Source: Hydrogenobacter sp.
GTDB taxonomy: Bacteria > Aquificota > Aquificia > Aquificales > Aquificaceae
Assembly: GCA_028276405.1 (NCBI GenBank)
Contig: JAPYWJ010000004.1
Location: 1 to 64,000, forward strand
Length of the DNA: 64,000 nucleotides
Reading direction: 5' to 3'
The first letter of the stretch is position 1, and each line of letters opens with the position of its first letter. A model generated the notes under the pieces. It saw only the letters and a list, made by a program, of their open reading frames with translations. It had not been told where the DNA came from and ran no database searches. The position numbers and the translations under genes were made by a program. Below, piece by piece: positions 31,060 to 39,419 of the stretch.

Positions 31060-33942
31060 TCAAGTGGTCTCAATTTTTATAAAGGATTGATCGCCCCTTT
31101 TCTCTATAAGTATTTTCTGGTCAAACTTTTCTGCCAAATCCTCAAGATGGCTGATTATACCTACCATTCTTCCCACATTTAGCTTTATAAGTTCAAAAAA
31201 CTCTCCCAAGGACTCTCTTGTTTCTCTGTCAAGGGAGCCAAAACCTTCATCTATGAACATGCTTTCCAAAGGTGCGTTGTGTGAAACTATATCACTGACT
31301 GCAAAGGCAAGGGACAGACTGGCAAGAAAAGTCTCCCCTCCACTTAGCGTTAGTATACTTCTCTCATGACCAGAAGACCTATCGATAATGTAGAGATTGT
31401 CTCTCTCAGCGTCAACAAGCTTAAACTCGTATAACCCAGAGCTAAACTTAAGAAGGTAGTAACTGGCTCTGTCAAGTATGTTGTGTAGCATGTACTTGCT
31501 TATAAAGTCCGGAAAGTGATCGCTTCTCATGTCTCTCTCTAACACTCTGTACTTTTGAAGTTCCCGTGTCAGCTGGGCAAGTTCCTGCTCTATTTCCTTT
31601 TTCCTGTGGAAATTTTCTTTAGCCTGCTGTAAATCCTTAGACAAACTCCCCAACTCTTGATGCATCTGATTTATAGTGTTTTCTATGAATCTTAGCTTTT
31701 CCTCTATGCTCTGCCTGTTTATACCTTGTGGGTATTGAGCAAGGGATTTTTCTAAACTTTGTAGTTCTTCCTGTAGGCTTTTAACAGACATGTTATACTG
31801 AGAGATCTCTTCCTCGAGCTTTTGTAGTTCTTCCTTTGGCATACACAGAGATTTTAGATTTTCTATGTCTCCAAACTTTCTCCTTGCTGGCTCAAGAGCT
31901 TGATATATCTCCCCAAGCTTTTCTCTTGTTTCCTCTCTACTCCTTTCGTTTTGCCTTAATTTTTCATCTATAATTGAAAGATTATTAATTAAAGATTCCC
32001 TGTAATTCCTTATTTGTTTGTATTTTTCTTGCACTTGCCTTATGCTTTCTTGTTTTTCTATATGCTCCCGCTCAATGGCTGAAAGCTCTTTATATGGATC
32101 CTCTATCTTTCTGCCCAGCCTTTCTAAAATTTCCTCTTTTTCTTTATTTAGCTGAGCTATGTCTTTATTGATATGTTCCAAGCTTGCACGGATGGCGGTT
32201 AGCTCTTCTGACTTTTTTAACACTCTGGACATTAAGTCTTCGCGCTGTTTTCTTACTTTTTTCTCCTCTTCCTTTAGTTTTACGAAGGTTTCGTATTCTT
32301 CTTTGATCTGTGAGTAGGTTTTATAAAAGTCTTCGCGGTCTGCAAGCTCGCTCTTTTTTTGCTCAAGGTCTTTTTTCCTGCTTTCCATACTTGCTCTATC
32401 ACTAAGGGTTTTTCGTTCCTGCTGTCTGATCTTTTCAAGCTCTTGCTTTATGTGGGTAAACTCTTCAGTGCCTTTGTCAGATAGTAGGGGCAAAGTTTGG
32501 ACCTTGTTGCCACAAACGGGACATGGCTGTCCAGGTGAAAGTCTGCGTGCTATTTGGTGAATGCTTGCCTCAAAAAGCTTAGACTCTAACTTCTCTCTTT
32601 CAGACTGAAGTTTTTTAAGCAGTTCTTCAAGCTTCTTCATCTGTGTTTCTATCTCTTGTATTTCTAAATCTATCCTGGGGAACTCATCGTACCTTGTTTT
32701 AAGTTCTTGGGCTTTTGCATACTTAGTTTCTATACCTTCCAGCTCTTTAAGTTGGTTTTCCATCTGAGAGAGCTTATCTTCTTTATTTTTTAGGTCTTCT
32801 TGAAGATACTTTAGTTCTCCTTCAAGATTTTCTTTTAACCTTTGTTTTTCTTCTAAATCTGAAGTAGTCTGCTTTATCTTTTGTTCTATTTTTAATAGTT
32901 GATTAATAAGGTCTTTTTCTCTTTCTAAATGCGTGATTTCCAATGTGAGTTTTTCAAGATTTTCATACTTTTTTTCTATACTTTTGTACTCTTCTTCCGT
33001 ATTCTGAAGTTCATGTTTATACTTTATTAGTTCATTTTCCAATTGTTTTTTTTCTTCTATAAGCTTTTGTTTTTGTTTTTCTAACCGCTCATATTCTTTC
33101 AAAAGATGCTCGTATTCTGAAACTTCTTTAGCTATTTTCCACTTTTCCTGTTTTTTCTGCATCTGTTCTTGCTCTTTTAGAAGCTCTAAAAGCCTTGACC
33201 TTTTATTTGATAATTCTTCTTCTATCCTTTCCTTTTCTATTGCTTTGTTAAGTTGGGGTCTTAAAGCTTCTTTTTCTTTTTCAAGGACCTCTATATGCTT
33301 TTTTTTATCTTCCAACTGTTGCTCCATGTTAACTATGGTCTCTTTTGTAATGCTTCCTAAGTTTGCGTATTGTGCCTCAAGGACATTCTTCTTTCCTTCT
33401 AGGTCCTCTAAGGTCTTCTTTATGATCTTATTCATTTTTTCAAAGATCTCGTCGTATCCCAAAAGTTTGTTTAGAATTTCTCTGCGCTCCATGGGTTGTT
33501 GTGGCTTTAGAAACTTATCAAACTGTCCTTGAGGTAACACTATGACCTTTGTGAAGGTCTCATAATCCATACCCAGTATCTTGGATATGTAGCCTTCTAC
33601 TTCTTTGACTTTAAGGTTTACTAGTCTGGAGCCTTCGTAAAACCTCACCACCTGAGGCTTTGAAATCTCATACAGCCTGTCTATGGCGTATCTTTTGCCT
33701 TTTACTGAAAACTCAAAGCGGACCCGCATGTGCCTCTGTCCCTTTGAGAGAAGGTATTCCTGTGGGTTTGCCCCTTTGTATCTGGGTGCTTTTCCGTATA
33801 AAGCATAGCATATGGCATCTATAAGGCTTGTTTTGCCTGCACCTGTTCTTCCCTGAATTATAAAGAAGTTAAGGTCCGAAAAATCAATCCTCTGTCTTCT
33901 ATAAACGGTGAAGTTTTCAAGTTCAAGCAGTATGGGTCTCAT
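31060..33942 (-). CDS. sbcC: SbcC/Rad50-type DNA repair ATPase
   Basis: 960-residue SMC-like ATPase of the Mre11-Rad50 nuclease complex for DNA ends and hairpins. Walker A QGRTGAGKTSLIDAICYALYG near the N-terminus, a zinc hook CPVCG near residue 475 in the middle of two long coiled coils, and the C-terminal signature LSGGETFLASLSLAFA with Walker B MFIDEGFGSLD. The ATG at 33942 is preferred (AAAGG upstream) over the TTG at 33957. It overlaps the sbcD end by 20 bp. Confidence 0.95.
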   Translation of the reverse strand: MRPILLELENFTVYRRQRIDFSDLNFFIIQGRTGAGKTSLIDAICYALYGKAPRYKGANPQEYLLSKGQRHMRVRFEFSVKGKRYAIDRLYEISKPQVVRFYEGSRLVNLKVKEVEGYISKILGMDYETFTKVIVLPQGQFDKFLKPQQPMERREILNKLLGYDEIFEKMNKIIKKTLEDLEGKKNVLEAQYANLGSITKETIVNMEQQLEDKKKHIEVLEKEKEALRPQLNKAIEKERIEEELSNKRSRLLELLKEQEQMQKKQEKWKIAKEVSEYEHLLKEYERLEKQKQKLIEEKKQLENELIKYKHELQNTEEEYKSIEKKYENLEKLTLEITHLEREKDLINQLLKIEQKIKQTTSDLEEKQRLKENLEGELKYLQEDLKNKEDKLSQMENQLKELEGIETKYAKAQELKTRYDEFPRIDLEIQEIETQMKKLEELLKKLQSEREKLESKLFEASIHQIARRLSPGQPCPVCGNKVQTLPLLSDKGTEEFTHIKQELEKIRQQERKTLSDRASMESRKKDLEQKKSELADREDFYKTYSQIKEEYETFVKLKEEEKKVRKQREDLMSRVLKKSEELTAIRASLEHINKDIAQLNKEKEEILERLGRKIEDPYKELSAIEREHIEKQESIRQVQEKYKQIRNYRESLINNLSIIDEKLRQNERSREETREKLGEIYQALEPARRKFGDIENLKSLCMPKEELQKLEEEISQYNMSVKSLQEELQSLEKSLAQYPQGINRQSIEEKLRFIENTINQMHQELGSLSKDLQQAKENFHRKKEIEQELAQLTRELQKYRVLERDMRSDHFPDFISKYMLHNILDRASYYLLKFSSGLYEFKLVDAERDNLYIIDRSSGHERSILTLSGGETFLASLSLAFAVSDIVSHNAPLESMFIDEGFGSLDRETRESLGEFFELIKLNVGRMVGIISHLEDLAEKFDQKILIEKRGDQSFIKIETT

Positions 33943-35059
33943 ATTCAGCCCTTTCAAGCAGTTTAATAAACTCTTTTATCAGCTCTTGGGATGGTTTCTG
34001 TTTAAGGAACCTCTCGTAGTAATCTTTGTAAGCGGATACCAGATCTATGCTTTGTGGTTTGTACCATCTCTCACTGTTATCTTGGTCTAATGGCTGTATC
34101 TCAAACCTTACGAGACTATTGCCAAGTACTTCCTCTATCTGTTTTTTCTTTACATTTATACTGCTGTCTCTCATGTCTGCGGTTAAAATCACTTTAAAAA
34201 GACCTCTCAGGTCTTTGAGCCTTTCAAGCACCTCAAAAAAGTTTTCTCTGTGATCCACTTTTATCTCATGAAGTTCCCTTTTAATATCTAACTTTATAGG
34301 TCTTACTTGAAGCTCATCTTCAAGAATTATCAAGTTAGCAAACTTTTCCATGCCTTTTTCAGAAAAGTCTATCTGATAAAGACTCCCCGAGTAGTAAGCT
34401 CTGTTTATTCTTTGATATCTGTGTACATGTCCAAGAGCTATATAATCAAAACATTCTGGTATATGCTCTAATTTTACTGCATAAAACTCTCCTACTGTAG
34501 ACTGCCTTTCTGTTCCTGAGATCTTGGCGTTCTCTACCATTAGATGTGCCAAAAGCACCTTATAGCGTGCAGACTCAACATGTTTGGCTACTGCTTTCAG
34601 GTAGTTAGCTACTTTTTCCGTGTAGCTTCTGTGTGGGTTTTCGTGCAGGTGAGTTAAGAGCCTTTCGTTGGGGTAGGGGACGCATGCCACACTTAGGTCT
34701 CCAAATCCCAATATGCAATCCTTTGGGTCCTTACATGGTCTGTCCACTACATGCAAACGAGCTATCCTTCTAAGGTGCTTGTAGGACCTTATAAGGTCGT
34801 AGCTGTCATGGTTGCCTGCTATGAGTACTGTGTGAATGCCTTCCGTGTGTATTTTGGTTAAGAAGTCAAGTATCATGTCCTGTGATTCGTGGTCTGGGTT
34901 TGCTTTGTCATAAATGTCTCCTGCTATAAGAAGCACATCTACCTTTTCCTCTTTACATATATTTATCACCTGGTTAAGGGCGTACTCAAGATCCTCATTT
35001 CTGTTTATCCTTCCTAAGGATTTCCCTGCATGAAGGTCTGATATGTGCAATAGCCTCAT
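33923..35059 (-). CDS. sbcD: SbcD/Mre11-type nuclease
   Basis: 378-residue metallophosphoesterase subunit working with SbcC. All five motifs are visible: LHISDLHAGK, LLIAGDIYDKA, IAGNHDS, LLAHLMVE and LGHVHRYQ. The start is ATG 35059, because GGAGGG just upstream is a Shine-Dalgarno and the GTG at 35071 is part of it. It is the first gene of the sbcDC pair and diverges from hypB by about 100 bp. Confidence 0.95.
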   Translation of the reverse strand: MRLLHISDLHAGKSLGRINRNEDLEYALNQVINICKEEKVDVLLIAGDIYDKANPDHESQDMILDFLTKIHTEGIHTVLIAGNHDSYDLIRSYKHLRRIARLHVVDRPCKDPKDCILGFGDLSVACVPYPNERLLTHLHENPHRSYTEKVANYLKAVAKHVESARYKVLLAHLMVENAKISGTERQSTVGEFYAVKLEHIPECFDYIALGHVHRYQRINRAYYSGSLYQIDFSEKGMEKFANLIILEDELQVRPIKLDIKRELHEIKVDHRENFFEVLERLKDLRGLFKVILTADMRDSSINVKKKQIEEVLGNSLVRFEIQPLDQDNSERWYKPQSIDLVSAYKDYYERFLKQKPSQELIKEFIKLLERAEYETHTA

Positions 35060-35160
35060 CTTTCCCTCCACTTACAGAGCATTATACTACTCTTGCCTCC
35101 TTGAAAGGGACATCCTACGGCGTATATTTTAAAGAATGAATACATATTCGGAGGAATGTC

Positions 35161-35886
35161 ATGTGTAGAGAGTGTGGTTGTTCAGTTAATCATCAGCACG
35201 AACATAAACACGAAGATACAAAGACTTTAGAGGTATTTACTAAGATACTTGAAGCTAACGACAGACAAGCACAGGAAAACAGGGAGCATTTTGAAGAACA
35301 CGGCGTTTATTGCATAAATCTCATGAGCTCTCCCGGTGCTGGGAAGACGAGCCTTCTTGAGAAAACCATAGAACTCGTGGGCAGGGAACTAAGAATAGGA
35401 GTCATAGAAGGAGACCTGGAAACCAACAGGGACGCAGAAAGGATAAAGTCAAAGGGTGCACCTGCCTACCAAATTACTACAGGAAGCGCTTGTCATCTTG
35501 ATGCTTCAATGGTTCACAAAGGGATACATCATCTTCCTTTGGAAGAGCTTGATATAGTTTTTGTGGAGAATGTGGGAAACCTTGTTTGTCCAGCCTCTTA
35601 CGATGTGGGAGCACACCTAAATGTGGTCCTCCTGTCCGTAACAGAGGGTGATGATAAGCCAGAGAAGTATCCGGTAATGTTTAGGTCTGCAGACCTTATG
35701 CTGATAACCAAAACAGACCTTCTTCCTTATGTGGATTTCTCTGTTGATAGGGCAGTTAGCAGCGCAAAAAAAATAAAGCCAAATATGGACTTTATGATGT
35801 TGTCCACAAAAACGGGAGAAGGGCTTGAAGACTGGATAGATTACTTGAAGTTTAAAGTAAAGTTCTACAGGAAAGCATTTAAATGA
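35161..35886 (+). CDS. hypB: Hydrogenase nickel incorporation GTPase HypB
   Basis: 241-residue GTPase delivering Ni to hydrogenase large subunits. The N-terminus has the high-affinity metal motif CxxCGC (MCRECGC) and a short His stretch (HQHEHKHE). The P-loop SPGAGKT lies at 57-63, ITKTDLL is the G4 motif, and the metal-binding GSACHLDA and NVGNLVCP occur between. GGAGG precedes the ATG. It leads a run hypB-hydS-hydL-hypE-hypA-hypF with overlapping ends, so maturation and structural genes are co-expressed. Confidence 0.97.
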   Translation: MCRECGCSVNHQHEHKHEDTKTLEVFTKILEANDRQAQENREHFEEHGVYCINLMSSPGAGKTSLLEKTIELVGRELRIGVIEGDLETNRDAERIKSKGAPAYQITTGSACHLDASMVHKGIHHLPLEELDIVFVENVGNLVCPASYDVGAHLNVVLLSVTEGDDKPEKYPVMFRSADLMLITKTDLLPYVDFSVDRAVSSAKKIKPNMDFMMLSTKTGEGLEDWIDYLKFKVKFYRKAFK

Positions 35887-36740
35887 ATGTGCTTTGGCTC
35901 CAGAGACTTTCTTGTTGCGGAAACACTCACTCTCTTTTGAACTGTGAAACTTTTAATGCTCTTCTTAAAGAGGTGAACTTCCTTTTTCATCCATCTCTTT
36001 CTTTGGAAAGCGAGGAAGAGCTGCTAAGTGATATAACGAAAGGTAATGTAAAGCTTGACCTTCTGATCCTTGAAGGTGCAGTAAAGATGGATGACCAGAG
36101 GATAAAAGAGCTTTGCTATATCGCTGAGTATGTGATAGCAGTAGGCAGTTGTGCAGTTTACGGCAATGTGCCAGCTTTAAAGGACGGTAATGTGTGCGGA
36201 CTTCAGTACAGATTTAAAGAAAAGGGAGGGCTCTTGGGAGAAGATTTTGTTTCTAAAGGGGGACTTCCGGTCATCAATTTATCTGGCTGTCCTGCGCATC
36301 CCGAATGGATAGTAGGTGTTATAAGGTCCCTTTCAAAAGGCATAAAACCCGCGCTAGATAGTTTTGGAAGACCAAAGGAATTTTACTCAAGTCTTACCCA
36401 CTGGGGATGTACAAGAAACGAGTACTTTGAGTGGAAGATAGAACCAGAAAGCCTAGGTTCAAAAAAGGGGTGTCTTTTTTACAATTACGGATGCAGAGGA
36501 CCTATGACTTATTCTTCTTGCAATACAATTTTGTGGAACGGTATGAACTCAAAGACAAGAGCAGGCACACCATGCTTTGGTTGTACAGAGTTTGATTTTC
36601 CAAGGGTCGGGCTTTTTGAAACAAAGCAGTTTGCAGGTTTGCCAGCCGAACTACCCATAGGTGTTTCAAAGAGAGGCTACATAATGCTTTCTGGCGTTGC
36701 AAAGATGTTTGCACCAGAGAGGTTAAAAAGTGAGGATTGA
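35883..36740 (+). CDS. [NiFe] hydrogenase small subunit, cytosolic, group 2-like
   Basis: 285-residue Fe-S subunit without Tat signal, so cytoplasmic. The N-terminus reads LWLQRLSCCGNTHSLLN: where most small subunits have CxxC, the second Cys is Asn14, with C11 and C12 before it. The other proximal ligands are present (VGSCAVYGN, LSGCPAHPEW). Medial/distal ligands are in HWGCTRNEYF, GCLFYNYGCRGPMTYSSC and AGTPCFGC. A CxGNT start is, from memory, also seen in group 2a Huc-type enzymes whose proximal cluster is [3Fe-4S]. It overlaps hypB by 4 bp and the large subunit by 11 bp. Confidence 0.88.
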   Translation: MNVLWLQRLSCCGNTHSLLNCETFNALLKEVNFLFHPSLSLESEEELLSDITKGNVKLDLLILEGAVKMDDQRIKELCYIAEYVIAVGSCAVYGNVPALKDGNVCGLQYRFKEKGGLLGEDFVSKGGLPVINLSGCPAHPEWIVGVIRSLSKGIKPALDSFGRPKEFYSSLTHWGCTRNEYFEWKIEPESLGSKKGCLFYNYGCRGPMTYSSCNTILWNGMNSKTRAGTPCFGCTEFDFPRVGLFETKQFAGLPAELPIGVSKRGYIMLSGVAKMFAPERLKSED

Positions 36741-38046
36741 GAAAAGGCTTCTTTCAAGAGTAGAAGGTACAGCAGAACTTGAACTTATATGGGGAAACGG
36801 CTATGTACAGGATGTCAAGATAAAAATACCAAGTTCAAGAGGCATTGAAAGGGTACTTGAAGGGAGACCTTTTATGGATGCTCTTGTGATAACACCCAGA
36901 GTGTGTGGTATATGTGGACATGCTCATTTAATGGCTTGTGTAAAAGCCTTAGAGGATGCTATAGGAAATGTAAAGCTTACCCAAAAGGCTAAACTGGTGC
37001 GGGACATAACGCTTACTGTAGAGATGATACAGAACCATATAAAGTGGTTTTACCTATTTGTAATGCCAGACTTTATAAGGCTTGGAGAGAAAATTGAAGA
37101 TTTTGAACCCTTTAAAGGTAAAAAGTGGAAAAAAGCTATAAATGCATCATCGCAGGTGGTTAAAATAATAGCCATATTTGGTGGTCAGTGGCCACACTCT
37201 TCTTACGCCGTTCCGGGAGGTATAACTTCAAACTTTACTACCTCAGATATTTCAAGAGCATTATCCATAGCAGAAAGTGTCGCTGAGTTTTTTCTTGAGG
37301 ATGTGGTGGGTATGGATGAAGAGGGCTTTCGCTCTTTTAGAAGTGCCGGTCTGTGGGAAGAACTAAAGGGAGATATAGGACTATTTGTAAACTTGTGCAT
37401 AAAACACAAACTTGAAAAGGTAGGATCTTCCTACGGAAGACTGCTTACAGGGGGTGAAGTATTTCCTTGCATAACTCCGGGCCACTTTACCGGAGAAAAA
37501 AAGTTGTGTTCCCTTAACCTTTCAAAAATAAAAGAGGTTGGTAGCCCCTCTTATTCCAGTGTAAAAGTGGTAAGATACAACGGACTTCCCTACGAAACTG
37601 GACCCCTATCGCGCCAGTTTCTTTCTAATAATCCTTTCATTAAAAAACTCTATAAAGCATACAAAGATAGTTACATGACAAGAGTAATGGCCCGTCTTCT
37701 TGAGATTTGGGAACTCTTAGATGCTATTAGAGAAAAGCTCTACGGATTATATGCTTTAATAAAGGAACCCTCTTACTATCATCCATACCAAAAAGTGGAA
37801 AAAGTTTCAGGAGAAGGCTTAGGCATGGTTGAGGCTGCAAGAGGTACACTTATACACCGCGTACATATAAGCAAAGGCATTATAACTAAGTACCATATCA
37901 TAACTCCTTCCGTGTGGAACCTAGGTCCCAGGTGTGAAAAGTACTTGGGTGTGGCAGAAAAAGCAATTATTGGTTTGGAACACCCCTTACACGCGGAGAT
38001 GGTTCTTAGAAGTTTTGATGTTTGTTCTGTATGCACAACACACTAA
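36730..38046 (+). CDS. [NiFe] hydrogenase large subunit, group 2-like, no C-terminal extension
   Basis: 438-residue catalytic subunit from a GTG start. The Ni-Fe ligands are RVCGICGH (C59, C62) and DVCSVCTTH at the very C-terminus (C432, C435). The protein ends at that His, so there is no peptide for a maturation protease to remove, unlike the hyaB product. Lack of the extension is known in regulatory (HupV/HoxC) and some other hydrogenases. No cytochrome b or diaphorase gene accompanies it. Candidate roles are ferredoxin or quinone reduction for CO2 fixation, or H2 sensing; the sequence does not decide. Confidence 0.9.
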   Translation: MRIEKRLLSRVEGTAELELIWGNGYVQDVKIKIPSSRGIERVLEGRPFMDALVITPRVCGICGHAHLMACVKALEDAIGNVKLTQKAKLVRDITLTVEMIQNHIKWFYLFVMPDFIRLGEKIEDFEPFKGKKWKKAINASSQVVKIIAIFGGQWPHSSYAVPGGITSNFTTSDISRALSIAESVAEFFLEDVVGMDEEGFRSFRSAGLWEELKGDIGLFVNLCIKHKLEKVGSSYGRLLTGGEVFPCITPGHFTGEKKLCSLNLSKIKEVGSPSYSSVKVVRYNGLPYETGPLSRQFLSNNPFIKKLYKAYKDSYMTRVMARLLEIWELLDAIREKLYGLYALIKEPSYYHPYQKVEKVSGEGLGMVEAARGTLIHRVHISKGIITKYHIITPSVWNLGPRCEKYLGVAEKAIIGLEHPLHAEMVLRSFDVCSVCTTH

Positions 38047-38059
38047 AAGGAGGTAGCCA

Positions 38060-39061
38060 ATGAGGAGAATCCTTCTATCACAAGGTGGTGGTGGAGAGGA
38101 AACATGGAAACTCATAAAAGATGTTTTTTTAAAGCACTTTTCTAACGAACACATAGAAAAGCTTGAAGATGCCACCTTGCTTGAGATAGACTCTAAGATA
38201 GCTTTTACCACGGATTCTTTTACAGTAAACCCCCTCTTTTTTAAGGGAGGAAACATTGGAAAGCTTGCAGTTGCTGGGACAGTGAACGACCTTGCGGTAA
38301 TGGGAGCAAAGCCACTTTATATGTCAGTGGGATTTATCATAGAAGAGGGATTCCCTTACGATGACCTTGAAAGAATAGTGGTAAGTATGAAAGAAGAAGC
38401 AAAAGCATCTGATGTAATGGTTGTTGCTGGCGATACCAAGGTGGTCCCTAAAGGAGCGGCTGATGGCATCTTTATAAATACCGCAGGTATAGGTAAAGTA
38501 CTTTACGAAGGCTTGTCCTGTAGGAACATAAAGGAAGGAGACATCATCATAGTGTCTGGAGGAATAGGTGAGCACGGCGCGTGCATACTTTCCCAAAGGG
38601 AAGGTATATATATGGACATAGAGCTTGAGAGTGATTGTAGAAGCCTGTGGAATCTTGTAAAGAGCATCATCTCTTCTAATGTGGAAATACACGCCATGAG
38701 AGATCCCACAAGAGGTGGTCTTTCCGCGGTTCTTCACGAGTGGGCAAGAAGCTCTCATGTTTCCTTCTTAGTGGAAGAAGAGAGCATACCGGTAAAGGAA
38801 CCCGTTTTGGGACTCTGTGATCTTTTAGGCCTTGAGCCTTATCACCTTGCCTCTGAGGGGAGGCTTGTTATAGCAGTCCCTGGAAAAGAGGCAAAGAGGA
38901 TACTTGAAATAATAAAGGCACACCCTGACGGGAAGGATGCGCAGATTATAGGTAGAGCTATTCCTGCAGAAGGACAACCCAAGGTTATTCTTAAAACTTC
39001 TTACGGTACCCATAGAGTGCTTGATCCCCCTGCAGGCGAGCTTTTACCGAGGATATGCTAA
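38060..39061 (+). CDS. hypE: Hydrogenase maturation protein HypE
   Basis: 333-residue PurM-like enzyme that dehydrates a C-terminal thiocarboxamide to the cyano ligand of the Ni-Fe site. The protein ends in PRIC, the conserved carbamoyl-accepting Cys. ATP-site features DATLLEI, FTTDSFTVNPLFFKGGNIG and MRDPTRGGLSAVLHEW are present. GGAGG precedes ATG; 13 bp after the large subunit and one base before the hypA start. Confidence 0.97.
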   Translation: MRRILLSQGGGGEETWKLIKDVFLKHFSNEHIEKLEDATLLEIDSKIAFTTDSFTVNPLFFKGGNIGKLAVAGTVNDLAVMGAKPLYMSVGFIIEEGFPYDDLERIVVSMKEEAKASDVMVVAGDTKVVPKGAADGIFINTAGIGKVLYEGLSCRNIKEGDIIIVSGGIGEHGACILSQREGIYMDIELESDCRSLWNLVKSIISSNVEIHAMRDPTRGGLSAVLHEWARSSHVSFLVEEESIPVKEPVLGLCDLLGLEPYHLASEGRLVIAVPGKEAKRILEIIKAHPDGKDAQIIGRAIPAEGQPKVILKTSYGTHRVLDPPAGELLPRIC

Positions 39062-39062
39062 C

Positions 39063-39419
39063 ATGCATGAATTTTCCGTAGTGCAGAGCCTAATGGAACT
39101 CATAGAGAAGTATGCAGAGGAGAACAAAGCGAAGAGGGTTGTTAAAGTTATTATAAGGGTAGGCATACTTTCAGGTATAGAGCCACACCTTCTTGAGCTT
39201 GCCTTCAACACTTTTAAAGAAGGTACCATAGCGGAAGGTGCCCTCTTAGTTATTGAAAGGGAGAACTTGAAGGTTAAGTGTCAGGAATGCGGTGCAGAAG
39301 GTGAAAAAGATGAGCTCAACACACTATGTCCCTTCTGTGGATCATTGAATACAAACATAATCGCTGGACAGGAAATGCTTCTTAAAAGTCTTGAGTTAGA
39401 GTGTGAAGATGAGACTTAA
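39063..39419 (+). CDS. hypA: Hydrogenase nickel chaperone HypA
   Basis: 118 residues starting at ATG 39063, giving the invariant Ni-binding N-terminus MHEFSVVQSL (family MHE). The zinc domain has CQECG and CPFCG, two CxxC pairs. The longer upstream frame only reads back through hypE. It overlaps the hypF start by 11 bp. It works with HypB in Ni insertion. Confidence 0.97.
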   Translation: MHEFSVVQSLMELIEKYAEENKAKRVVKVIIRVGILSGIEPHLLELAFNTFKEGTIAEGALLVIERENLKVKCQECGAEGEKDELNTLCPFCGSLNTNIIAGQEMLLKSLELECEDET

